A DNA stretch of 34,512 nt, from positions 1-34,512 of the forward strand of contig DATHVR010000126.1 of the NCBI GenBank assembly GCA_035461175.1, given 5' to 3'. A model generated the notes under the pieces. It was not told where the DNA came from and made no database searches. It saw only the letters and a program-made list of their open reading frames with translations. Below are positions 23,683 through 30,768 of the stretch, piece by piece; positions within the stretch are counted from its first letter, which is position 1, and the number at the start of each line of letters is the position of its first letter. Source of the stretch: DATHVR01 sp035461175 (GTDB lineage: Bacteria > Actinomycetota > Acidimicrobiia > Spongiisociales > ZC4RG35). Position numbers and translations under genes: made by a program.

Positions 23683-24027
23683 TCAGCCGGATACGCAGGT
23701 TCTGACGGCGTGGCGTAGTCCGACCCCGCTCAGCTCCATCGGCACCTCCACCACCCCGCGCGGGTGGCGGTATCGGCCGGGAACCGCGGCCAAAACGATG
23801 GCCCGGCAGCGACCGTTGCGGCCGATGATTCGCTGCCATTCGTCGATGCTCGGGCAGGCCCCGGGACCCAGGATCACCGCCGCCTTATGGTGGCGGTCGA
23901 GGGCGCCGCCGAGAGCTTCCACGGTCGGCAGGGTGGCGACCACCTCGATGTCGCCCTCCGATTCGAGCAGACGCTGGAGCCCTTGCCCCACAGATTCGCT
24001 CGACGTCACCACCAGTGCCTCGATCAT
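23683..24027 (-). CDS. Degenerate stand-alone receiver-like protein
   Basis: A 114-residue protein with the fold pattern of a NarL-type receiver: MIEALVVTSSESVGQGLQRLLESE, then DIEVVATLPTVEAL and AAVILGPG. At the places of the acidic pair it has Ser residues (VTSSE), and where the phosphoacceptor Asp should be it has Gly (ILGPG). So it cannot be phosphorylated in the usual way. It has no DNA-binding domain. It may be a pseudo-receiver that binds a kinase or regulator; it could also be a remnant of a longer regulator. Confidence 0.65.
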   Translation of the reverse strand: MIEALVVTSSESVGQGLQRLLESEGDIEVVATLPTVEALGGALDRHHKAAVILGPGACPSIDEWQRIIGRNGRCRAIVLAAVPGRYRHPRGVVEVPMELSGVGLRHAVRTCVSG

Positions 24028-24059
24028 TGCTCCATCGTCGGCGAAGACGCAGCGCCGTA

Positions 24060-24079
24060 AAAGGGCCGAATGTCACCGA
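24060..24079 (-). promoter_or_regulatory. Possible DosR-like box before the receiver-like gene
   Basis: Plus-strand AAAGGGCCGAATGTCACCGA, about 12 of 20 to the DosR consensus, resembles GGGACGAATGGCCC at 22239. It lies 32 bp from the ATG at 24027. Confidence 0.33.
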
Positions 24080-24105
24080 GTCCGCCTCCAAACGCCGACT
24101 CTGAC

Positions 24106-24125
24106 CTCGGGACCATCTTCTCTGG
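24106..24125 (+). promoter_or_regulatory. Possible DosR-like box before the exchanger gene
   Basis: CTCGGGACCATCTTCTCTGG agrees with the DosR consensus at 12 of 20 and with the 30699 site (TTCGGGACCTTCTTCCCTGG) at 17 of 20. It lies about 90 bp before the ATG at 24217, in the divergent region. Confidence 0.4.
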
Positions 24126-24216
24126 CCACCACCGAAGGCAATCCGCGAGGATGGGGAGGCGTGACCGGGCATATCCACCACCGCCGCAGCAGCAAAGCGG
24201 ATAGGGCGGGAGCGGC

Positions 24217-25217
24217 ATGAACGCTCTCGGACTGCTGGGTTCGTTCGTCGGCGGTGGCGTCCTCCTCGTCATCGGCGGCACGCTGCTGGCACGGGCGGGC
24301 GACGAGTTCGCCGAACGGACCCGACTAGGAGGCCTGTTCGTGGGGATGGTGGTCCTGGCGATCGCCACTTCCCTGCCGGAACTCGCCACCGACATCGCCG
24401 CCGTGCGGGCGGGTGCGCCGGATCTGGCAGTAGGCGCCCTGATGGGGAGCAACATGACCAACATGGCGATCCTGGCGTTGATCGACCTCATCCACCGCCG
24501 CACGGTCTGGCCGGCGATCAGCCTGGGGCATGCTCGCACCGCCTCGGTGGCGATCGGACTGACGGCACTCGCCACGCTGACACTCCTCACCCCCACCGGT
24601 CTCGAGCTGGGCTGGGTAGGAGTCGAGACCGTTTTGATCGGGGCGGGATATGTCATGGCCGTGATCTGGATACGCCGGGCCCGTCCCGACCTCGGCATGA
24701 CGGGAACGCCGACACCGGTGCCCACCGGGTGGTCCGTGAGGAGAGAGACGTCGATGACCTGGATCGTCCTTCGCCTGGTGGCCGCCACCACCGTGGTCCT
24801 CATCAGCGGCCCCATCGTCGCTGCCACAGGCGAGGAGCTGGCCGAAGTGACCGGCCTCGGCCAGACCTTCGTCGGAGTTGCCTTCGTGGCGGCCGCCACC
24901 TCCGCTCCCGAACTGGTGGCGGCGCTGGCCGCGGTCCGGATCGGTGCACACGATCTCGCCGTCGGCAACCTGTTCGGGAGCAATGCCGTCAACATGGCCC
25001 TTCTGCTGCCGGTGGATCTCGCCTATACCCCCGGCGCTCTGCTGGCGTCGGTGGGTCCGGACCAGGCCGTGGCCGGCCTGGGGGCGATCCTTCTCATGGC
25101 CCTGGCCTGGCCGGCATCGTCCACGGTGCCGAGGCGCGGATCTCCAAACTCGAGCCAGACGCGGTACTCGTGCTGGCTGCCTTCGTCGGGGCGATGGTGG
25201 CGGTGGCGTCCGCCTGA
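24217..25217 (+). CDS. Na+/Ca2+-type cation exchanger (CaCA family), frameshifted near its C-terminus
   Basis: A membrane protein with the two inverted alpha repeats of CaCA exchangers: LAIATSLPELATDIAAV..GALMGSNMTNM and VAAATSAPELVAALAAV..GNLFGSNAVNM, each with the ion-binding Pro-Glu. The frame from 24217 stays open to 25257, but after about 25107 its translation becomes non-membrane (PASSTVPRRGSPNSS). The expected last helix is in another frame (LAGIVHGAEARISKLEPDAV...VGAMVAVASA) ending at 25217. One missing C in the GGCCTGG run near 25107 explains this. Real loss or a sequence error cannot be told apart here. Confidence 0.8.
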
Positions 25218-25253
25218 GATACCTGCCGGGTTGCCATCGCCAGATCGGGATGG

Positions 25254-26534
25254 CTAGGCCAGGTGCCGAGAGAACCAGTCGCCCGCCAGACGGGCCACCT
25301 CGTCCAGAGCACCCTCCTCTTCGAACAGGTGGGTGGCGCCGGAAATGACCTCGAGCTCGTGAGGGCCTCCGAGACGGGCGGCCGCCTGGCGGTTCAGAGT
25401 CAGCACCTCGCGGTCCTCGCTCCCGACGATGAGCAGAACCGGCGCCTCCACGGATTCCAGCCGCCGGGCCAGGTCGGGCCGCCCGCCCCGGGAAACAACC
25501 GCTTCCACCCTTCCGTCGAGGGCAGCGGCGGCGTCGAGGGCGGCGGCCGACCCGGTGCTGGCTCCGAAGAACCCGACTCTCGATCCGACCAGGTCTGAAC
25601 GCCGGCCCAGCGCCCGGATCACATCCGCCAGTCGCTCGGCGAGAAGCGGAATGTCGAATACGTTGTGACGATCGGCCGACTCGTCTGCGGTGAGGAGATC
25701 GAACAGGAGGGTTGCGTGGCCGAGATGGTTGAGATATTCAGCTACCTGCCGGTTGCGGGGACTGTGCATGCTGCTGCCGGAACCGTGGGCGAAGACCACC
25801 AGCGATCTCGAACCGGAGGGAATTTCGAGCAGGCCGGGAAGGGTGAGGTCACCCAGCTCCAGCGTGACGGGACCCACCGAGGCGGAAGAACGGTATTCCT
25901 CCAGGATCGACTTGACCTGGCGGTCGGAGGTGGGCGAGAAGTCCCGGTAGAAGACACCGATGGCGCCGAAGTGCTCGGGAGTGTCGAGGCACACCACCTC
26001 GTCGGCGTAGGCGAGCAGATCCCGACTCGCCTGACGCGCCGCCACCGGCGCCGTCATCACGATCCGGCGCGCTCCGTGGGCGCGCGCCACCGAACAGGCC
26101 GCCCCGGCGGTGGCTCCGGTGGCGATACCGTCATCGACGACCACCACCACCCGGCCGGCCAGGTCGAGCATGGGACGGCCCCCGCGATAGGCCTCTGCCC
26201 GGCGTTGGAGCTCGGCCTGTTCGGAACGCCGCACGGCGTCGAGCTGGGAGACCGAAATGTCGAGGCCACTGACGATGGCGTCGTTCAGGACCTCTACCCC
26301 GCCCTCACCGATCGCTCCCATCGCCAGTTCCGGCTGCCAGGGAACTCCCAGTTTGCGGACCAGTATGAGGTCGAGCGGAGCCCGGAGCGCCCGTGCCACC
26401 TCGGCCGCCACCGGCACTCCCCCGCGCGGCAGACCGAGGACGATGGAATCGTCCCCTCTCAAGTGGCCGAGTTCAGCCGCGAGCCGGCGACCGGCGTCGA
26501 CTCGATCTTCGAAGTAGAGCCGCCCGCCGTTCAT
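25254..26534 (-). CDS. Phosphoribosyltransferase fused to a dienelactone-hydrolase-like domain (Rv0571c-like)
   Basis: A 426-residue two-domain protein. The N-terminal type I PRTase (about 1-210) has the PRPP loop VVVVVDDGIATGATA and LILVRKLGVPWQPELAMGAI. The C-terminal alpha/beta hydrolase (about 220-426) has HGSGSS, the nucleophile elbow GFFGASTG, the acid in VGSEDREV and the His in GATHLFEEEG. The same fusion, Rv0571c, belongs to the M. tuberculosis DosR regulon; its function is unknown. It follows the Usp gene by 25 bp and is likely co-transcribed. Confidence 0.9.
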   Translation of the reverse strand: MNGGRLYFEDRVDAGRRLAAELGHLRGDDSIVLGLPRGGVPVAAEVARALRAPLDLILVRKLGVPWQPELAMGAIGEGGVEVLNDAIVSGLDISVSQLDAVRRSEQAELQRRAEAYRGGRPMLDLAGRVVVVVDDGIATGATAGAACSVARAHGARRIVMTAPVAARQASRDLLAYADEVVCLDTPEHFGAIGVFYRDFSPTSDRQVKSILEEYRSSASVGPVTLELGDLTLPGLLEIPSGSRSLVVFAHGSGSSMHSPRNRQVAEYLNHLGHATLLFDLLTADESADRHNVFDIPLLAERLADVIRALGRRSDLVGSRVGFFGASTGSAAALDAAAALDGRVEAVVSRGGRPDLARRLESVEAPVLLIVGSEDREVLTLNRQAAARLGGPHELEVISGATHLFEEEGALDEVARLAGDWFSRHLA

Positions 26535-26559
26535 CGGGGTCCATCCTTCCCTTGCCAGA

Positions 26560-27027
26560 TCAGGTGACGACGCCGGCTTCCCGTGCCTCCTCGGCCAGAA
26601 CCTTGGCCCGCCAGGGGGCGGGGACCACCACTACCGGCACGGTCGAGCCGCGAATCACCTTCTCGGCCACGCTGCCCAGGCGCCAGCGGGAGACCCCGGT
26701 GCGGCCGTGGGTGGCGAGCACGATCATGCTGACGTCGTCCCGATCGGCCCGTTCGACGATGGCCGTCGCCGGGTCCTCGCCCGGAATCAGGTCGTAGTCG
26801 GCCCCGACGGCCGACATCGACCGGGTCAGGCTGCGGAGCCCCGATTCGATGATGTCGATCGGATCGTCGTGCTCGGCTTCGGCCAGTTCCGCCAGCCCGT
26901 GGCGGGTGGCAGTGTCGGGCACCGTCACGAACAGGAGATCCTGTCCGAGCGCCTGCGCCAGTTCGGTGGCCCGGGGCACAGCCGAACGGGACAGTTCCGA
27001 TGTATCGACGGGTACCAGGATCTTCAT
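26560..27027 (-). CDS. Universal stress protein (UspA family)
   Basis: A 155-residue Usp. It begins MKILVPVDTSELSRSAVPRATELA and has the nucleotide-binding loop THGRTGVSRWRLGSVAEKV (G-x2-G-x6-G-S), then VPVVVVP. ATP binding is therefore likely. The ATG at 27027 is chosen because GGAAAG lies 9 nt upstream; a GTG at 27036 adds three residues but has no spaced ribosome-binding site. It heads an operon with the PRTase-hydrolase and has its own DosR-like box. Confidence 0.9.
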   Translation of the reverse strand: MKILVPVDTSELSRSAVPRATELAQALGQDLLFVTVPDTATRHGLAELAEAEHDDPIDIIESGLRSLTRSMSAVGADYDLIPGEDPATAIVERADRDDVSMIVLATHGRTGVSRWRLGSVAEKVIRGSTVPVVVVPAPWRAKVLAEEAREAGVVT

Positions 27028-27110
27028 CTTCGTCACTTTCCGGGTCCGCTCGCGGAGAACCGACCCTCGAGGGCTGACCCTTCAAGCATGGCGGCATGTC
27101 GGTCACGAGG

Positions 27111-27130
27111 CAAGGGTCGAAAGGCCCCGG
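27111..27130 (-). promoter_or_regulatory. DosR-like box before the usp operon
   Basis: Minus-strand CCGGGGCCTTTCGACCCTTG matches the DosR consensus at 12 of 20 and shares CTTTCGACCCT exactly with the hsp20 site. It sits 83 bp upstream of the ATG at 27027, directly after the pfkA stop codon. This suggests a separate promoter for usp. Confidence 0.5.
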
Positions 27131-27131
27131 C

Positions 27132-28151
27132 TCAGCTGAAGAACCAGGCGGCCTCTCGGTACCGGTCCGGATCCAGAGTACGGGGCATCCGACACGCTTC
27201 CTCCAGATCGACGGCGACGATCTCGTCCCCCCGTAGCGACACCATCACGCCGCCATGGCCTTCGAGGGCCAGTTCTCCCGCCTTGATCCCGAACCGAGTG
27301 GCGAGGATGCGATCGAAGGCGGTGGGGGTCCCGCCCCGCTGCAGGTATCCCAGGGTCATCGCCCGACATTCGTACCCGGTGCGGCTCTCGAGCTCGTGGG
27401 CGATCACCTGGGCGATACCGCCGAGACGCACGAACCCGAAGGCGTCCACCCCCGTATCGGTCTCCTCTCCTTCGGGGCCGGGGGTCCCCTCCGCCACCAC
27501 GACGATCGAATAGTCGTGGCCGGCGTCGTGGCGGCGCTGGAGGCGGCGGGCCAGCTCCTCGAGGTCGTACTCCACTTCGGGGACGAGGATGGCTTCGGCG
27601 CCGCCGGCCATTCCTGCATAGGCGGCGATCCATCCGGCGGTACGACCCATCACCTCCACCACCATCACCCGGTTGTGCGACTCGGCGGTGGTGGTCAGGC
27701 GATCGATGGCATCGGTGACGATCTGGACGGCGGTGTGGAACCCGAAGGTGACGTCGGTACCACCGATGTCGTTGTCGATGGTCTTGGGCACCCCGATCAC
27801 CGGCAGACCCTCGCGCTGCAACTGGCTGCCGGTGCGGAGGGAACCATCCCCGCCGATCACGACCAGCGTCTCGATGCCTGTGCGCTCGAGGGTCTCCCGC
27901 ACCGACTCGAAGCCGTCGCCGTGGACGTAGGGGTCCATGCGCGAGGTGCCGAGAATGGTGCCGCCCCGGACCAGGATCCCGCGCACGTCATCCCGGGTCA
28001 TCGAGTGGAAACGGCCCTCCATCAGCCCCGCCCAGCCGTTGTGGACTCCGACCACCTCTGCTCCCCCGGCCAGACCCCGGGTGACGACACCGCGGATGGC
28101 TGCGTTCATGCCGGGGCAGTCGCCCCCGGCCGTCATGACTCCGATCGCCAT
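27132..28151 (-). CDS. pfkA: 6-phosphofructokinase (PfkA family)
   Basis: A 339-residue enzyme that phosphorylates fructose 6-phosphate in glycolysis. Motifs: GVMTAGGDCPGMNAAIRG at 4-21, GGDGS at 100-104 and PKTIDND at 122-128 with catalytic D126, then EVMGR and GYLQRGG. Gly in GGDGS (rather than the Asp of PPi enzymes) points to ATP, while Lys in PKTID is shared with PPi-type and some actinobacterial group III enzymes, so the donor should be treated as probably ATP. M. tuberculosis has a PfkB in its DosR regulon; here the unrelated PfkA is in the corresponding setting. It is divergent from the CBS gene at 28298. Confidence 0.93.
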   Translation of the reverse strand: MAIGVMTAGGDCPGMNAAIRGVVTRGLAGGAEVVGVHNGWAGLMEGRFHSMTRDDVRGILVRGGTILGTSRMDPYVHGDGFESVRETLERTGIETLVVIGGDGSLRTGSQLQREGLPVIGVPKTIDNDIGGTDVTFGFHTAVQIVTDAIDRLTTTAESHNRVMVVEVMGRTAGWIAAYAGMAGGAEAILVPEVEYDLEELARRLQRRHDAGHDYSIVVVAEGTPGPEGEETDTGVDAFGFVRLGGIAQVIAHELESRTGYECRAMTLGYLQRGGTPTAFDRILATRFGIKAGELALEGHGGVMVSLRGDEIVAVDLEEACRMPRTLDPDRYREAAWFFS

Positions 28152-28178
28152 CTCGCTCCTCCTAGCCCGTTGCCGGGC

Positions 28179-28198
28179 GAGATGACCTATGGCCCTGC
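28179..28198 (-). promoter_or_regulatory. Weak DosR-like site before pfkA
   Basis: Minus-strand core GGGCCATAGGTCA, about 10 of 20 to the DosR consensus, lies 27 bp before the pfkA start. It is near chance level alone; it is listed because of its position in a divergent promoter between two dormancy-type genes. Confidence 0.22.
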
Positions 28199-28297
28199 CT
28201 CACCGGCGCGGTCGTCGATACATTTGATGACATACACGGCCATCTTCGCGGCTTCCCTTCCACTGGGCGGAGTCGCCCGACAAGAAAGGACCGGGAC

Positions 28298-28684
28298 ATG
28301 AGACTTTCCTCACTGGTCGGGGGCCATGTCGAGACGGTGGACGAGAAGTCGAACCTGCGCCGGGCGGCCCGGCTGATGTCGGCCCGACAGGTGGGTTCCC
28401 TACTCGTCACCGACGACGGCGGAATCCTCGGCATCATCACCGAACACGACATCACCCGCGCCGTCGCCGAGGAAGTCGACATCGACCACACCGCCATCGG
28501 CGAGTGGATGACCGATTATCCCCAGGTGGCCACGGGGGACTGGACGGTCGAACAGGCGCTGGACGAGATGCTCGAGCACGGATTCCGGCACATGCCCGTC
28601 GTCGACGACGATACGGTCGCCGGCATGGTCAGCATCAAGGATCTGGTATGGGCCCAGCGCGGCACCTCGGCAGGCGCCCGCTGA
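28298..28684 (+). CDS. Two-CBS-domain protein, Hrp1-like
   Basis: A 128-residue tandem CBS protein, a paralogue of the gene at 18683. CBS 1 is about 8-60 (GSLLVTDDGGILGIITEHDITRAV) and CBS 2 about 70-122 (FRHMPVVDDDTVAGMVSIKDLVWAQ). The ATG follows GAAAGGA. The M50 protease with CBS domains starts 34 bp downstream, the same pair as Rv2626c and Rv2625c of M. tuberculosis, although that pair's exact arrangement differs by strand. The probable role is sensing adenine nucleotides under low oxygen. Confidence 0.88.
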   Translation: MRLSSLVGGHVETVDEKSNLRRAARLMSARQVGSLLVTDDGGILGIITEHDITRAVAEEVDIDHTAIGEWMTDYPQVATGDWTVEQALDEMLEHGFRHMPVVDDDTVAGMVSIKDLVWAQRGTSAGAR

Positions 28685-28718
28685 CCGCCCCGATCCGTTT
28701 TCGGTGGGGTGGTGGGCG

Positions 28719-29891
28719 ATGACGGCGAGCCCGGCTTCTGCGCCGGACCGGCCCGGGCGGGGAATCTCGCTGGGCAGCTGGTTCGGGGTGCCGGTACGCA
28801 TCGACGTCTCCTGGTTCTTCATCGCCTTTCTCATCGCCTGGTCGTTCTTCACCCTGTACTCGGCCCGGTTCCCCCAACTGGCCGAAGCCGCCATCGTCCT
28901 GATGGGAATTGCCACCGCCATCGTCTTCTTCGTTTCGGTGCTGCTCCACGAGTTGAGCCACTCGGTGATGGCGCGCCGGCTGGGGCTTCCGGTGCAGGGG
29001 ATCACGCTGTTCATCTTCGGAGGCGTCACCGAGACCGGGAGCGAGGCCAAGACGGCCGGGACCGAGTTCGCGGTGGCGATTGTGGGCCCGCTCACCAGTC
29101 TCGCTCTCGCCGCCGTCTTCTGGAGTCTGGTCAATCTCACCGGAGAGATACTCCCCGCCTCGATCCGTTACGGCCTGGGTCATCTGGGATGGCTCAACCT
29201 CGGCCTAGGGCTGTTCAACCTGCTTCCCGGCTTCCCCCTGGACGGCGGTCGAGTGTTGCGGTCGGCGGTGTGGCGGGTCAGCGGCGACATGGACCGGGCG
29301 ACCCGAACCGCCGCCACCGGTGGCAAGATCGTGGCCGGACTTATGATCGCCTTTGGGTTCCTCGCCATCGCCGGCGGCAATCTCGGGGGTCTCTGGTACG
29401 CCGCCATCGGCTGGTTCCTGTATCAGGCCGCCGGGGCCTCGGGTCAAGCCTTCGCCGTCCGCCGACTGTTCGAGGGAGTACTGGCAGGCGACCTGATGTC
29501 ACCGCATTTGGTGACCATGCCCGCCGACCTCACCCTGCAAGAGGCAGTCGACGACTACTTCTTCCGCTTCGACCACTCCGGATTCCCCGTGACCGACGAC
29601 GAGGGCGCCACGATCGGCATCCTCACGCTGCGGGCGGTACGCCAAGTACCCCGGGACCAGTGGCCGGTCCGGCAGGCATGGTCCGCCATGACCCGCCTGC
29701 CCGAGGTGGGCCAGGTGCCGCCCGACACCCCGGTCGAGGAGGTGCTGGCCCTGCTGGAGCAAGACGGAGAGCAGCGGATCCTCGTGGTCGACGGTGGTGA
29801 GGTGGCCGGGATCATCACTCCCCGCGACGTCACCCGCTGGGTGAGACGAGCCCGGGAACTAGGAGTCACCGGTCCCGACAGCGGGCCCTAG
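28719..29891 (+). CDS. M50 site-2-type membrane metalloprotease with C-terminal CBS pair (Rv2625c-like)
   Basis: A 390-residue protein. The zinc site is HELSH (H77, E78, H81) with the distal Asp in NLLPGFPLDGGR (D175), both inside membrane helices. Six or so helices occupy 30-235; two CBS domains follow at about 245-370 (LMSPHLVTMPADLTLQEAV; MTRLPEVGQVPPD). It would cut membrane-embedded substrates, with CBS domains giving nucleotide control. The ATG at 28719 is preferred over an in-frame upstream GTG. The 3' end overlaps the convergent regulator gene by 4 nt. Confidence 0.9.
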   Translation: MTASPASAPDRPGRGISLGSWFGVPVRIDVSWFFIAFLIAWSFFTLYSARFPQLAEAAIVLMGIATAIVFFVSVLLHELSHSVMARRLGLPVQGITLFIFGGVTETGSEAKTAGTEFAVAIVGPLTSLALAAVFWSLVNLTGEILPASIRYGLGHLGWLNLGLGLFNLLPGFPLDGGRVLRSAVWRVSGDMDRATRTAATGGKIVAGLMIAFGFLAIAGGNLGGLWYAAIGWFLYQAAGASGQAFAVRRLFEGVLAGDLMSPHLVTMPADLTLQEAVDDYFFRFDHSGFPVTDDEGATIGILTLRAVRQVPRDQWPVRQAWSAMTRLPEVGQVPPDTPVEEVLALLEQDGEQRILVVDGGEVAGIITPRDVTRWVRRARELGVTGPDSGP

Positions 29892-30574
29892 GTCCAGCTC
29901 GAACCACCCGCCCGCTCGACTTCCCGCACGAACAGTGCCGCCGCCGCCGCCCGGTTCTCCACCCCCAGCTTCACCAGGATCATCGACACGTAGTTCTTCA
30001 CCGTCTTCTCGGCCAGTCTCAGCTCTGCCGCGATCTCCCGGTTGGTCCACCCCCGGGCCAGCAAACCCAGGACCTGACGCTCTCGAGGAGTGAGGTGCCG
30101 GAGCCGATCCCACTCCCCCTCCCCCGAGCCGGAGACCGGGAGCTCGAAGACCTCGTCGCCGGCGAGCAGGCGCCGAATCGTGTCGAGGATGCGATCCCGG
30201 CCGACCTGCTTGGTGAGATATCCCTTTGCCCCTGCTTCCCGGGCCTGGTTCGCGGTCAGGGCCGAGGGATAGGCGGTCAGCATGAGGACGGTGGTCAACG
30301 GCGAGGCCGAGACCATCTCGCGGCAAGCATCGACCCCGGATCCATCCGGGAGGCGAACATCGAGCACCACCAGCTCCGGCTGCTCGGCCGCCACCACCCG
30401 AATCCCCTCGTCGACGGTTCCCGCCTCGCCGACACACTGGAACCGGGGACGGGCCTCGAGCAGCTGACGGACGCCGTCGCGTACCAACTCGTGATCGTCG
30501 ACGACCACGAACCGAACGTCGGGCGCAACCGCACCGCCGCCCGGGGCCGTGGCGAGACGGGAAAAGGAGAACAC
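29888..30574 (-). CDS. Second DosR/DevR-type response regulator
   Basis: A 228-residue receiver plus LuxR HTH protein. D72 (VVLDVRLPDGSG) is the phosphoacceptor, D26-D27 the acidic pair and K122 the conserved Lys. The HTH (about 160-205) has LAEKTVKNYVSMILVKLG, again the DosR recognition sequence. So both regulators in the window should recognise the same operator class. The N-terminal about 18 residues (MFSFSRLATAPGGG) are atypical; the GTG at 30574 is the only good upstream start seen. It is divergent from the GTPase gene, whose promoter carries a DosR-like box. No sensor kinase is adjacent. Confidence 0.9.
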   Translation of the reverse strand: MFSFSRLATAPGGGAVAPDVRFVVVDDHELVRDGVRQLLEARPRFQCVGEAGTVDEGIRVVAAEQPELVVLDVRLPDGSGVDACREMVSASPLTTVLMLTAYPSALTANQAREAGAKGYLTKQVGRDRILDTIRRLLAGDEVFELPVSGSGEGEWDRLRHLTPRERQVLGLLARGWTNREIAAELRLAEKTVKNYVSMILVKLGVENRAAAAALFVREVERAGGSSWT

Positions 30575-30698
30575 TCGCCGGCACCTTCCAGAGACTGGAA
30601 CCGATTATCGGGACGACCGGGATGGTTCGCAACATTCTCTGCCCACGGCGTCCCCCACCCACCGGCCCGTGTCCCCCACCCACCCACCGGCCCGGCGG

Positions 30699-30718
30699 TT
30701 CGGGACCTTCTTCCCTGG
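30699..30718 (+). promoter_or_regulatory. DosR-like box before the GTPase/baeRF operon
   Basis: TTCGGGACCTTCTTCCCTGG matches the DosR consensus at 14 of 20 with a near-perfect left half. It ends 50 bp before the ATG at 30769. It lies in the divergent region with the second DosR-type regulator, so it could serve either. Confidence 0.52.
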
Positions 30719-30768
30719 CGCGGCGCCGGCCCGCCAGCCAGCCTGGGACCAGCGCAGTAAGGAGCAGC

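Noticed and set aside
25228..25258. Possible terminator between exchanger and PRTase genes (GCCATC / GATGGC)
   Set aside because: Only a six-base stem with a long loop and no T run; too weak to call.
28215..28297. Possible box facing the CBS gene at 28298
   Set aside because: GGCCATCTTCGCGGC has neither a GGGAC nor a GNCCC half; no convincing match.
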